64,000 bases of DNA from Ziziphus jujuba (lineage: Eukaryota > Streptophyta > Magnoliopsida > Rosales > Rhamnaceae). Numbering within the stretch: position 1 is the stretch's first letter; each line of letters begins with the position of its first letter. The translations under genes and the position numbers were made by a program. The DNA is taken from assembly GCF_031755915.1 (NCBI RefSeq), contig NC_083384.1, positions 26,516,001-26,580,000 of the forward strand, given 5' to 3'. The notes under the pieces are model-generated. The model did no database searches. It was not told the DNA's origin and saw only the letters and a list, made by a program, of their open reading frames with translations. This document shows, piece by piece, positions 12,434-26,300 of this stretch.

Positions 12434-14030
12434 TTATATACACTCTAGTTTCTTGAACAGCTAAGTATGAGATAGACCGTCTTGTGCTTAAATGAAAAAC
12501 AAAAGAGAGCTTCTTCACGAAGTGGGAGGAAAGATCATATCGATCTAATTCTAACCGGTTTAACACCGCATAAGTCCTAGAAACGGCATTAACTTTACAG
12601 CTTTGGAACACCCAGGTGATCACATATAATTGTCTATAAGTCTTCCAAAGTTTCAATGCAATATATGTGTTAAAAGAGAATCACAAAACCCATATAATTA
12701 AGCAGACAAAGTTATAGCTAGGCAAACTTTCACGAATATTATAGCTAGCATTGTCTGAATTCCTGTTCTCTTATATTGTCCATATTTGCAAATTGAACTT
12801 ACAATATTGTAGCTACAGATATATACTCAGAAAGAACTAATAATATATATATATATATATATATATTAAAGCTGATTGCATATAATTGTGGATTTGTGGT
12901 TCACAGTGACCTCCACCTAGCTAATATTGTGGTAGTTGTTGCAGGGCCAAGACAGCGGCTCATTAGACCCGTGGGGGCGGTGCTCTATGTGTGTGGAAAA
13001 TTGGGTTAATTAACTTAATCGTCATAATGAAACTACCTAAAATAGTTAATCCAAAAAAAAAAAAAAAAACAAAAAATGAAAATTTACACAGAAATGATAA
13101 CACAAAAAAAATTAGGGTAGTAGTTGCATGAATATATCTATAGAACAATGATCCATTACCAAAATCACCAGTGATGTATGCATTAAGATTGAGAAGTTGA
13201 AGTTGGATAATATTATTTTCTTTATAGTATATATTTGTTTATATATATATATATATATGTATATGATTACAGCCAAAGGAGATCTAGGAAAAGATTTTAT
13301 TCTGAAAAACAAGGAAAACAAGAAAGTAAACAGAAGAACAAACATGTGTATGTTAGTTAGCATGTCATAGATATCGGAGAGTATTTATCATAGATATTGT
13401 TCAGATTTTCATAAGATTGGCCAAAAGAGGGAAAAACCCACTTAGATTTTTTATAGAATTTTTACAGTATAACGATCCAATGAAATTTTGTTTCAGATGC
13501 TTAAGTTTGGTCAGACAGATACTTTGAACCTCTATCTTTTCAAATCTAGGGTAGAGTATTCTCTTATTACCTGCAAGATCTCCTTAAAAAAGGCCAAAAT
13601 CCAGCCTCGTGCTTTCTTTAGGAAATTCCTTGGTACATAATATACATGCATATAAATATAAATATATAAATTTCTTTTTTTTTGAAACTTATATTAATTT
13701 CTAATTAATAATCTTTTAATTAGCCAGCTCTAACCAAACATCATCCACCAAGAAAAGAGGAAGCATCGTGGTGAGCTTCATAGTCATGCAAGGCTCTCTC
13801 TTAACACAATTTTAGAGGCCGTTGACAAAAAACATATATCTATTATATATATATATATATATATATAATTGTACGTCTAGACAGGGAATTATCCTAAGCT
13901 ATTCTATTCTATCTCTAACTACTTGTACAGCTTTTTTTGAGCAACCAACTTCAGAGAAAACCCACCCCAAAAAAATATTAATATTATTTTCCTTGTTTAA
14001 GTACTAGTTATTTATGAATTCCAAGCTTCT
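11549..14030. other. intergenic stretch upstream of the P450 gene
   Basis: AT-rich with several (TA)n tracts (about 12398-12424, 12844-12866, 13237-13257, 13845-13866). Short frames on both strands have no recognisable domain. The last 300-400 bp are the likely distal promoter of the P450 gene; a CATGCA motif at about 13784 is RY-like, which alone is weak evidence. Confidence 0.45.
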
Positions 14031-14031
14031 C

Positions 14032-14039
14032 TATTTAAG
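14032..14039 (+). promoter_or_regulatory. candidate TATA box of the P450 gene
   Basis: TATTTAAG lies about 235 bp upstream of the start codon and is followed by a C/T-rich stretch typical of plant 5' leaders. ATG codons at 14051 and 14067 would open short upstream frames (38 and 63 codons, ending at 14167 and 14258) if transcription starts before them. The transcription start is inferred from the motif alone. Confidence 0.35.
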
Positions 14040-14268
14040 AAGATCTCGAAATGCTTGCTGAGATACATGCCAGCACTTTCTTCTCCTTCTTGTCTTCTTC
14101 TTCTCCACACGTTTTCACCTCAACTTTCTTCTTTCATATTCCTAGTGTTTCTCAACTCTGTTTCTAAATTTTTCTTTTTTCTGACAAAAAAAACTAATAC
14201 AGCATTATATAACTCTTTTTCCTCAAGTTCCAAATCTTCTTTAAGAAACTATTTATAGGGAAAAAAAA

Positions 14269-16528
14269 ATGTGGGTTCTGTGCATTGGAGCTCTAGTTAT
14301 CATATGCATCACACATTGGGTTTACAGATGGAAAAATCCCAGATGCAATGGAAAACTACCTCCTGGTTCAATGGGTTTTCCACTTCTTGGAGAGACACTT
14401 CAGTTTTTCAGTCCCAATACTTCTTCTGATATTCCTCCTTTCATTAAGAAAAGGATGAAAAGGTAAAAATCTTTTGATAATATTTCAAAAACCCAGTTTG
14501 TTTTCCTTTTCAAACGTTTCATTTTTATTTGTTCTTAAACAATGTTTGTTTTCAAATTTATTACCTTTTCAGATATGGGCCTATATTCAAGACCAATTTG
14601 GTTGGTCGACCGGTTGTAGTATCAACAGACCCGGATCTAAATTACTTCATTTTCCAACAAGAGGGACATTTGTTTCAGAGCTGGTATCCAGACACATTTA
14701 CAGAGATCTTTGGAAGACAAAATGTGGGTTCGTTACATGGTTTCATGTATAAGTACCTTAAGAATATGGTTCTGAACCTTTTTGGTCCTGAAAGCCTTAA
14801 GAAGATGGTTCCTCAAATTGAGCAAGCTGCAACTAGAAGATTACAACAATGGTCAAATCAGAATAGTGTGGAATTAAAAGAGGCCACTGCAAGTGTAATT
14901 ATTTTCAGGCCAAAACTATTGCTTATTTTCTCTGATTGATTAATAAGTGAAAGAATTTTATTTTATTTTATTTATTTATTTTTTTTAAAAGTCTGATTAT
15001 AACTTGGTTTATGCAGATGATATTTGACTTGACTGCAAAGAAACTGATCAGTTATGATCAAAATAACTCCTCTGAGAATCTAAGGCAAAACTTCGTTGCA
15101 TTCATTCAGGGGTTAATCTCCTTCCCTCTGGACATTCCTGGAACAGCTTATCATAAATGTTTACAGGTAAGCCTGCATTTTCTTCCTCACACACTAGGTC
15201 AATGTGGAAAGTAGGAAATCAGGTCAAGAAGAACATAGATATATATATATATATATATATGTATATACAAAGCTGATACCAAGTAGACTTGATTATATAT
15301 ATCAAGCATCAAATCAAATTTCTCAGGGTGCAAAAGATGTAGTAAACCTTTTATATAGAGGTTTGCAAAACGATTTTGTCTCTCCTCTTGGTCTTAACTC
15401 TTCTAAGCTGTTGACAGGGTAGGAAAAGAGCAATGAACATGCTGAAGAATCTGCTACAAGAAAGAAGGGAAAATACCAAGAAGCAACAGAGTGATTTTTT
15501 CGATTTCGTCCTCGAAGAACTTCAGAAAGAAGGAACTATCCTAACAGAGGCAATTGCCTTGGATCTTATGTTTGTGTTACTGTTTGCCAGCTTTGAAACA
15601 ACTTCCCTAGCTATAACTTTAGCCGTTAAGTTTCTTTCAGACCATCCTCTGGTGCTAAGCCAATTAAGGGTATGGGGAAATAACTTAAAAACCATTTGTT
15701 TTGACAATATTTCCTTTTGGTACCAGAAACTAACAAATTCTTCGATGTGTCTATTTTCTACCCTATACCAGGAGGAGCATGAATCCATTGTAAAACAAAG
15801 GGAAAATCCTGATTCTGGACTCACATGGAAAGAATACAAATCAATGACATTCACATTTCAGGTGGGTCAGAAACTTTTTTCAAAGCTTAATAAATTTTCT
15901 AGGTGTAGCCCTTTTTTTTATTTTTTATTTTTTATTTTTTATTTTTTCAATAAACTGATAGGTTCAACTTGCAGTTCATCAGTGAAACAGTCAGACTCGC
16001 TAATATTGTCCCAGGTATCTTCCGGAGAGCACTTAGAGATATCCAGTTTAAAGGTGTGTAATAAAGCTATTCGCTAAATTGACAATTATAGTTAATCAAG
16101 AACTAATCAGGCATAGAATATTGGTTTTGACATATGATAAAATTTTGATTTTTCATGCAGATTATACCATTCCAGCAGGTTGGGCAGTCATGGTGTGTCC
16201 CCCAGCCGTACACTTAAACCCTGCAAAATATGAAGATCCTCTGGCGTTCAATCCTTCGAGATGGAAGGTAAGCTGTTCTACTTTACCCACAAGCTGCTAA
16301 TTTTACCATAAATGAAATGTTGTATGACATAAACCTTTTGACTAGTTTTATTATTTCTGATTGTATTTTAAAACTGGTGACATACAGGGAATGGAATCAA
16401 ATGGTGCATCCAAACATTTCATGGCTTTCGGTGGCGGTATGAGATTCTGTGTTGGAACAGATTTTACTAAAGTGCAGATGGCAGTATTCCTCCATTGCTT
16501 AGTTACCAAGTACAGGTAAGCATGTCCT

Positions 16529-16566
<38 letters not shown>

Positions 16567-16737
16567 AAGACAAAGAGAAACAGAGCAACAGAGATTAACA
16601 TGTTTCAAACTGAACTTTTCAGGTGGGATGCAATCAGAGGAGGGAATATACTCCGAACTCCTGGTTTACAATTTCCAAATGGTTTCCACGTTCAGATAAT
16701 GGAGAATGAGACAAGGAAAGATGGGAAGGACATATAA
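14269..16737 (+). CDS. CYP87A2: cytochrome P450, CYP87A family (CYP87A2-like)
   Basis: Nine exons with GT-AG borders: 14269-14462, 14573-14894, 15017-15166, 15418-15669, 15772-15861, 15975-16053, 16161-16267, 16388-16515, 16623-16737. Together they give 478 codons, the usual length for the family. An N-terminal hydrophobic anchor (residues about 2-20) is followed by a proline hinge (KLPPGSMGFPLLGE). Visible P450 signatures are the I-helix FASFETTS (278-285), the K-helix ETVR (340-343), FNPSRW (392-397) and the haem loop FGGGMRFCVG (412-421) with Cys419 as haem ligand. The sequence closely follows Arabidopsis CYP87A2, including SFPLDIPGTAYHKCL and HFMAFGGGMRFCVGTDFTK. The protein should be a haem-thiolate monooxygenase anchored in the ER membrane. 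CYP87A members of cardenolide-making plants cleave sterol side chains; whether this one does is unknown. Intron 3 holds a (TA)n tract and intron 8 a long (GA)n tract. No break was seen. Confidence 0.93.
15239..15266 (+). repeat. (TA)n microsatellite in P450 intron 3
   Basis: An AT dinucleotide run sits inside the intron between exons 3 and 4 and does not touch the splice sites. It is a likely length-polymorphic marker for the gene. Confidence 0.8.
16534..16563 (+). repeat. (GA)n microsatellite in P450 intron 8
   Basis: An uninterrupted GA run of about 14 units begins some 18 bp after the intron 8 donor site, in an intron of only 107 bp. It is the only long GA tract noticed near the two genes. 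Confidence 0.85.
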
Positions 16738-17148
16738 ACTTTACGGATGGTGGTACAAGAGATTCAAAACTTTTGGTCTGTTACCAAGAAGAATTACTAT
16801 TCACAGCTGCAAAGAAGGATAGTAATCAGCAATATACTCAATGCGCAAAATGGAGAAGCACTTGTCATTGTTACTCCAAAAACGACAATGACCTATAATT
16901 TTAATGGTCATAAAGTTTTGTGCCTTTTTTTTTTTTTTTTTTTTTTTTGGGGTTCTCTACATATATTTTATGAAGAAAAATCAGCTCAACGGCATCTTGT
17001 AAGCTCGAGCATATAACATAGTTTTATCAAAATTATCATTTGTAACCATCATTGTAAATTACATTACTACATCTTTTTTTCTTTTTTCTTTTTTTTAAAT
17101 CATTATTATTTCCAAAAGAACCGATACAAAGTATTGAGTACTACTTCA

Positions 17149-17154
17149 AATAAA
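17149..17154 (+). terminator. candidate poly(A) signal of the P450 gene
   Basis: AATAAA lies 412 bp after the P450 stop codon. Plant poly(A) signals are loose, so this is only suggestive. The 3' UTRs of the two convergent genes may come close or overlap in 16738-17381. Confidence 0.3.
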
Positions 17155-17381
17155 CTGAGACTTCTTTGTTGCCCTGAAATGAGAAGATAGCCATCAAATA
17201 GTATCATAGTAAGTTCAGATACTCTTTCCACTTAACATGCACCTTACATCATTTCCCTTAGAAGCCTATGTCTCTGCTTGTCAAATTCATCTTCCTTCTC
17301 TTCGTATCTAGTCATGTTAAATAATCCTTCATTCATTTCTCTTTCCTTTCTCCGTTTGCAGTAACAAATATTGTCACCAAC

Positions 17382-20300
17382 TTACTGCATGACACTTGAA
17401 TGCCTACTTCGCCTACGCTTGTGCTTTTCCTTGTGAATTTGATGGAGATAGAAATTATAATCATTTCCTCTTTCAGAATGGTTATGCAAATGATTGTTGT
17501 GAATGCTTCTTCGCCTATATTGAGCACTATACTTCTGGCGCCTCACTTTCTGTTGGTGATGCTTGTTAACATGAATGTGGTGATGGTCAATGTCAATTCT
17601 GTGCCTTCGAGTATTCCTGACACTCTCATTATCAGTCCAACAATGATCTTCCCACCAATCATAAATAGGATCAAAGAGTCCCTTCTGATGTAAAAGCCAT
17701 AACAGAACAAGTACTGCAATTCAAAGTACATTGCACAATTTAATCCTTGTACCTGTAAAATTATCCACCTAAAAATTCATTTTTCTGTTGAAAAAGTAGA
17801 TTTACCTGTTGGGAAAATGGCCAAAAGTAGACCAAACATCACAATCCACCCCATACATATATACTGAATGTGGCATTTGAAGTCAAAAAACCCATAGCAT
17901 TTCCTTCTGAAATAAAAACACAGAAGGAATATTAAAAGCCAAAGCCAGAACATAATGATCAAGCAAGGAAAACCATCCATATTGCAAAGTTGGAAGCACT
18001 TAGAGAGTCCAATAAAAGAATATTCCAATGGAAGTAGCACCCATGTTGAATTTAATAATAAAATTTAAAGCAAAGAGAAAAATACAATGGAAAAAAAAAA
18101 AGGATTTTGAAATATTTTAAATATTGTTCCTTTCTTAAACAAACCTGCAAGTTTTTCCAGTAATGAAGTCTGCTAAGCCATTCCATAGCTTGTACCAAAT
18201 GCTTTCAATAGACTCAAAGAAACCATTTATACTGGTCTTTGGAGCATTAAAGGGTGTACTCTGCACCAAATTAAAGACTTGGTTCAGACAAGCATATGGA
18301 TCAACTGGAAGAAGACACATGATCATTCTCAAGCATCACTTGTTATATCTAAGTTTAGTATCTGACATCTGAAATGAAACAATTTTTAAGTAAGCATCTT
18401 TACTTTGAATGCAACGAAGTATAATTTCCATCAATCTAAAGCAAGTCCACACATCGTCATTCTCACTCCTCAGTTCACATTTTCTTATGATCTGACAAAA
18501 TTTGGGATCTAGCCTCCTCTTAAGTGAGAGTGGAAACCATATCTTATTCATATACTAGTATTTTCCTTCCCAAAAAAAAAAAAAATATATATATATATAT
18601 ATATATTCATCCACCACTGTTCAGACTATTAGGTGCATAAGATCCGTGTGTAGTTGCATCTTGTATTCAGCAGTTTCAAACAAAATAAAGGTGGGTAAAG
18701 GTGCTGGTTCCCAGAATGTTCACATCCAAACTGGCATCTTGAGCTAGCTTACTACAGTATATCAGAATCTATAATTGATACAACCAGCTAAATATATCAA
18801 TTGTGGAGAAGGGTTTAATTCTCCTATGGCTTCAAACTTGTGCTTCTTCACAGTACAATCTTAAAATGCAATGGGTGGCTTGTCGTCAAGGACAATTACT
18901 TTCAACTTTTCTTTTTATTTTTAATTTTTTTAATTTTTATTTTATTATTATTTTTTTTAAAGAGCTTTATCTTTTTCAAATACAGAAGCCATCCAGTCTC
19001 CAAACTTCCAAAGCAATGTCCTCGATAATGCTCCCCATCCTAGCATGCCAGGACGATTTCATCTTCAAGACCTTACACTCCTAAGTCAAGAGCTTGACAA
19101 AATAAGGAACAGAAGTACACTACGCATATGCTTCCAAACTACATATAAGCCATTTCATTAATTTTTTTTATAAGTGCAACTTTTAGAAATCCTGATTATG
19201 TTTCAGCTTCAGAAAAGCTATTATTCAAAGAGTAGATAAACGTATATCTATTATCTTTAAAATGAAACTATTTTACCCATCTGGAGCTGTTAGGTACAGA
19301 TATCTGAACAAAAACAATTAATTATATGCCTTTAAAGGATCAGCCCTGATAATGTTTCAGCCAAATAAAGGTATTAAGCAAAGAGTAGACTAACCTATTT
19401 CTCTAATTAATAATTGTTCCTTTCTTTTATCTCTTATGCATGGCCTCTTTCGATCAAACTTTCAAGATGTAATGAGAAGTATAGGGTAGATCATAATTTC
19501 AAAGCTGCACCAAACCTGTGAACCATTGTCAAGGACAGTAGCAGTTGTACTAAATTGGCACTCAGCTCTGTCTGCTTCATTATAATCAGAATCCTTTAGT
19601 ATAGCTGCAGTCAAACTCAACCATTAGTCAGAGATTCATTTTTGCTGCCACCTCATCAGACATTCGGAGGAATCTATCTTACCAGCACATACATATTTTG
19701 CAGCTTGATCAGTAGCTGGGTAGAGTTTAAATGATCGGGTTATCTCTTCTTTCGGCTTCATGATAAAGAATTGCTCCTGAAAAAGTCTCCATCAGGGAAA
19801 CGATAACAGATGTTCTAATGTAAAATTAAAAGTATGACAGGGGACATTAGAATACCTCCATGAGGGTCACATCTCTTGAGCAATCAAACTGCAAGATACA
19901 AAAAATTCATTACAGCTGAAATGATGCATCATATCAGCCATTCATTAAGTATGACTTAATCCAGCTACTTATAAACTCTCTCTAAGCATACTTCAACTTA
20001 TTGCTATTTTCTGGAAATCTTAATGACTATATTGCATTAAAAGATAAATAAATAAATAAAATAAAATAAATTCAACAGAGATACCGTTAAGCTATAGGAT
20101 GCTTCCACTTCACCGGTATTCTTTGTTGTAATTGTAGCAACTCCAAATTGAGCAAGGGCTTCAAATGTTGGGATGTTAATGCTTAAGATTTTTCCAGGGC
20201 TTCTACAAAAAGATACAAAAAGATAAAGTTCTGTCTGAAATGGATAAATATACAAAACATTTGGAAATGGTTACACTCTTAACATGTCGAGTGAAAAAAA

Positions 20301-23300
20301 AAAAAAAAAAAAAAGGGGAAAAAATGTTCAGCATTGCCATAAATCTTATGGCATTCTGTATGATTACTCATAAACACACATTTTATATAATTGTAAAAAG
20401 ATCTCTTCAGTTATATTTGTATTGTGGCAAGAATCTACATATGTAAAATTATAATTACGAATAAACCTGACACCTAAAATCTTGTGCTAGAGAAATAATC
20501 AAGTGCTTATGCAAAGAAAGTCAACAAACGCATAATCCATGTTCACGAAGTCAGTTAGAGAAGACAGAGAAGCTACCCTAATAGAACTAAGACTGGGAAA
20601 CATTTATGTAAAAATAGACAAATAAATAAAAAGTCGTATTCATCAAAAAAGGGAATCCCCTTTTGCACGATATAGTTCCATGTTCAAGCATAATTATCTA
20701 CAGGCTATATTTTGGCATGAAGTATAGGGTGAAGAATAGGAAATCAACCTTTGGTAAACATATTCAACATCATCAGCTCTTAGTTCTATCAAGAGATTGG
20801 TATTAAGAACTTCTGTAACTCCTATCGAAAATGAGTGAGTTCCTGCATTCTGTAGAAAAGTCAAACCGAACTAAGTCCAAAAACTTAATTGACATCCTAA
20901 TGAATATAATTCAACAATTGCTGAAACATAACTGGATGCTGGTTTATCCTTTCGAACCTTCCTTCCACACCATATAATGGCGACTGATTCCTTCTAATCC
21001 TGTTTTGGTCAGCCTGTCGAAACATCACAGTTTTTTCTCAATACAAAACAAAAATTCAAAAACTATGCTTAAACTTCTTCTGAATTATTTAATAATCATA
21101 AATCTTCTCAGATAGCTCATTCTACAAATGGAAAGCAGAATTCTGCACTTATTATATAGGAACATGTATGTGAGGAGTGTTCCATTATCAACCAAACCAT
21201 TGAAGCAAAAGGGAGTTGATGCTGATCCTCAATTAAATGGTTTTTGGAAGTTACAATCCATTAAATTAAAGCAGTCATGCATGACGTACCGCAGGATTAA
21301 TTCCATTCAAGGGTTAGGATGGTTTGAAAATGTTTATCAAATCCAATGGAACACAGGATGGGTCCCCTATATAATTTAACAAGATATATATTCCAATGCA
21401 GTTAAAGAAATTCCAAAGCAAATACAAAAAATAAAAATCAGATTAAAGGTGACAGAGTCCATTTTTGATAATTAACATCAGATGCAACAGCAGGGGGGAC
21501 GTTGTGTGGGTGTGCTTCTAATAATAGTTTGTAAAAATGAAAACCAGGTAAACAAGAGAAAAGGGAAAAATCAAATGAGGAACACAAACTAAAGATGTTG
21601 GATTTTCCAACTTGAAATGCTAACCTCCCAGAAATTCCACAACTGATTATGCAAGCAACTCCAAAATGGTGAAGAGCAGAAGTTCGGCTGTCCATTGAAG
21701 GCCTCATAACTGACACCAATTTTGTTACATTCAAGCCCATCTAACGTAAATCTGACTCTCTCAAGCAGCATCCACATGGAAAAGTTCCCTCCCAGAGTCT
21801 GTGGTTGACCAGAACCTCCCTTAACAAGAGCCAAAGAAAACTCTCAGCACTTCAAGACCAAATAATCATAGCATGCTAGAATAAACAAAAATAAATTAGG
21901 CATTCTCTATTAGCCTACACTACTATCGATTAGAGGAATTGGTCAATTATCACAGCCACAAATCAAAAGCACAAAATTTAAAAACACCAGGCTTCTCTAT
22001 ATTATGCGTAGCTGGCCCACTCATAAGCAGCCAGATTTGCTTAGGTGAACAAGCCAACTGATGAGGGGCCACAATAGAGAGGACTGTTAGAAATACAAAG
22101 AAAATTTAGTTCAAGAAAGTAATTAGTTTTCACAAACATGGAAGAAGTAACTAATACATTAAAAATTAGCATAGTTATATGCACCATAGTCAGCTCCAAT
22201 GTTGGAAAGACAGAGAAAAACAAATGACATACAATAAAATATGTTGATATTCTACTTGATAAATCTTGTGATTTCTAAAGAACCACAAGTTACAAGTTCA
22301 GCAATTTGACCAATAGCTGGATATTGAAGTGTTTTCTTTATAACTTGCAATTTCAAATAGATGGATTGTCAAATTTCTCTTGTCCAATTATGAATTATAA
22401 TACAAAAGTGCAAATTCTTTCTTCAGTTGGCATGATAGGATTTGTTATGAATACAACAATTAAAGAACAAACGTTATTTCTTTTTCGGACTATCTGCAAA
22501 AAAATGATCTTATACTACAAAGGGTACCATGACAAAGTTCATGCCACATCAATATTAGCATCTCAGATATATGGGTAAGCAAGATTGGATAAGAGAAGAA
22601 AATTCTGCCAGCATTTAACTCATGATACATTGTCAATGGATTATAGTGGCAACCATATAAGGAGTCCAAGCATACCTGCCTTGGAATTACAAGATAGAAG
22701 TCCTCAAATGATGGAATATTTGTGTATCCAACAAAATCTCCAATCAGATTAACTCTTAAAAAGTTGTCAGTGGATGCCACCGTTCTATTTTCAGGACCCA
22801 CAACCACTTCCTGATATCAAAAAATGGTTGAAAAGTTATTTTTTGCAATTTAAAACTTCTGTTTCCCATTTTAGTATGATAAAGCCAAAAACACAAAAGA
22901 AAATCGAACTAATCACAGTTTCTACCAAAGTGAACAACGTCTAACGACTTTATATGAGTAGAAGAAATAAAAGGTTAAAAAAAAAAAAAAAAAGGACTTC
23001 ATCTCATGATAGAAAAACAACAGTACTTTCATCCTGTCCCTATACTAGGACTGATTTATTTAAACAGTTTTATTTTAAAGAAAGCAGTTAATACTATTTG
23101 AAAAACATGCCGTCTTCCAAGAAATTAAAGTAGTTTCCAACTTCAATAAAAAATAGAATATCAGCAGATGAGAAAAGTTAAACTTCCTTCAAGGACTACC
23201 AAAGGAAACTTTGAAAGCTCGAAGATTAAATTCCTATCTTTTTGTTTCTTAATTTACTATGAAAATAAAAATGAAAAACAGAAACCTCATCTAAAGGGGA

Positions 23301-26300
23301 ATGCATTGAGGGTGCATCGTCCACACTTGCCAATACACAACAGACATACAATAATACAACACCCAATGAAAAAGCCCCATCACTCTACCATCAAATATAC
23401 AGAAAAGCCACAAATTCAAACTTTTCAACATGATGTAAAGCTTCTATTATGCTTCAATAAGATCATGTTGTAAGCTTCCTCGCCCTTTGAAAGACAATCG
23501 AGCAACCTGAAACAACTCAATACATGTAGACTTCTGTATTGGGTACCAACATACCGATATTGTAGATCCTGTCTTCACCTGAATCTGAACACTGAATCCG
23601 ATTGACCGCTGTCCAATACCAAAAACGTGGAACCTAGGTGGATTCAAATACTAGTTATGGGATAAAAAAGAATGAGTTAATTTTCAAGGAAAAAATAAAG
23701 CAGAAATTCAAATAAGCTGAAGCCTGCTGTGCTCTGGGTCTAAGTAAAAATAACCAGTAAAATAGTAGTACACTTAATGAACTCAGTTACAAGCTTCCTC
23801 ACATAATGTGAAACTTCAAAAGTTGAAAAGACATTTAAAGTCAAAAACCACTACCAATCATATAATTGATGAAGATCACAAATATCTTATTCAATGATTA
23901 TGTTTTATTTTACAATTTTATGGTAACTTTTAAGTTTATTTGTTTGTCACTAGTTTTAGGTATTATGGCTTAGTTGCACTTTTGTGCTAGTTAAGGTTTT
24001 TAGCGGGTTTTATTTATGGTAATCCAATTTCCTAGACTTGATTATGAATTGACTATTGAAATCCGGCCTCCTGCTTTTATGTTGTTTCCTCCTTCATCTT
24101 GTCCTTTTTCTTCCCCTCATTGCTTTTTCTATTATTTCCATTTGATCTTCTACTATGCACATTATACCAGAACAAGCTTATATAACTAAATTTCTTATTT
24201 ATAAAGATGCAGGATCTGTAAAACTACTACCAACTATGAAAAGAGTTATAATATTGAATATACAACAATGACTTCCAGAAAATTGATTCTCAATCTCCCC
24301 ATCAAACGATAGTCATTATAAAGTGTGTGTCAAGAATCATACCATTCACCAGGGAAGCGGACACAATGTGCAGTATTAGCCTTTCCCCTCATCCACTTAT
24401 CAACTAGTAAAAAAAAATCATAATCACTAGTCACATAACAGTAAGAGTCATCCTGCAATAAAATTTACAATAGCTGCATGGTCTGAAAAGCACTTACAAA
24501 CATTTCCACATGATGAAGGAACCCGTCGCTGTGGCCCACAGGGACAACAGGTTGGCTAAAAAGAGAAAAATATGAAAGGATTACAACAGATACACATTAA
24601 AAATATTAATAAGGTAGATGAAAAATAATAAGTACATGCATGCACAAAATTCTTCAGTACAAGAAGTGAAAATACTTTGAGTGCTTGAAAAGGCATAAGT
24701 TAAAGAGCAAGAGAAGTTCAACTAGTAAGAGAAAAAAAAAATGGTACATAAAATTATAATTGAAAATACATGAATAGATAACAAGATCACCATAGGTTAG
24801 ATGATATTGACAGTCTAGTTACACATCAAAATTTTGATGATGGAATCTAGGGAAAGCAACCTATTCCTAAGTCCAGGTTATTTATGTGATATAAGTGACA
24901 AAAAAATTCCATGAATTGCGTTTAAGTCTAAGTATTTGTCATGCATCTCCTGCCAAATAATCAAATTTGCTAAAAGAATATATAACAATATAAAGAGTAA
25001 GATGCTATTAAAATAGATACTAACAGTTCGAATCAAATTAAGTACGGTAGAAAAAGGAAAGACAAATCTGAAAGCAAAAGAAGTGAAATATTAAAAAAGC
25101 CATACCTGAGTGTGCTCGACAATGTGGCCATCTTGATCTCGCAACCTAGTGACATATGATGGAAATCAACCATTCACATTGACATGCATCGCAAATAACA
25201 AAGTCAAAATCCATGCGTACATAATATTAACCATAAAATAGCCTGTTAAAGAAACAAAAATAACTACATTGATATAAGAAACATTTCAAGGATGCATTTT
25301 CCCACTACTTGAGACATCATTCACCTCAAAAAGCTGAGATTAATAAAATATTTCCAACCTTTCACATATCTTCACAACCTTTTCACTTGCATCCGGCTCA
25401 CATTTTCGTGTCTTCACATAGTACTCTTCAGGTTTATATGAGACATCCTAGGAAATTGATGTATTTGCACATGTCAAAGAGAGTCAGTCAATTATGAATC
25501 CAAATATTTGAAACTTTTAAGCTTTACCGAAACAAAACATCAAATATAGGCAGAATTTGCAAATAACATAAATGCCAAAATCCCATCAAACTTTTGTTTG
25601 CCAGATAAATTTCTGTACCCGTATGTAAGTAAGCTCGTAGAGGGCATAAGCAGCAGATTTATTGACTGTAAGCACCGGCGGTACTCGCAAAGTTTGCATC
25701 TTTTGGGTTGAATTCTCTTCAACTTCTACTAACTCTGCAACCAAGGATGCCTCTCCCCCACTCTGTAAAAAAAAATAAAAAAAAATAAAAAAAAATCATT
25801 ACATCACAGCACATGATATTTAAATACATTTTGTTTGAACAAAGTGGTTAATAAAATACAATACTACCAGTCACTAACACTCTCTATTTTCTTTTTCCCA
25901 AGAACAAATCGTTTATATATACAACCCAATTCACTCAAAATTCTTTCACTGAAGCTCTATTCACAAGGGCCCCTGAACAAATTCTTCATCGTTTTTACCA
26001 CCATCACTCTTCTTTCTCACTCTACCAAATCAAAATTTTTCAAAATTTTTTTTTTTAACATAGATTTCAAAAATTGAGAAAAAAATCATATTAATTAATT
26101 TTCACAGAAAAATTGACAAAAAAAAGAAAAAATAAAAAAGAAAAAAAAAGAAAAAAGAAGAGCTCGCTTTAGTGTTTACCGAACCGCTTGGAACAGCCAT
26201 GTTAAGAACGATTTTCTTGGTGCAATTCAAGTCGTCAGAGTCGTCGGAATTCCTCTGGCACTTCTCGAGCTTCGATTTGGAAAGGATCTCAATGCCCATC

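Noticed and set aside
12345..12656. 103-codon - strand frame
   Set aside because: Contains an AT-repeat-derived IYIYIY run, no domain and no promoter or splice context.
13270..13292. GCCAAAGGAGATCTAG resembles the miR399 seed region
   Set aside because: Only about 11 bases match, the rest of the mature sequence differs, and no complementary star strand was found within 200 bp.
15204..15422. 72-codon frame between P450 exons 3 and 4
   Set aside because: It spans intron 3 including the (TA)n tract; the family pattern joins exon 3 (15166) directly to 15418.
17400..17693. 97-codon + strand frame
   Set aside because: Antisense of the last HAP2 exon.
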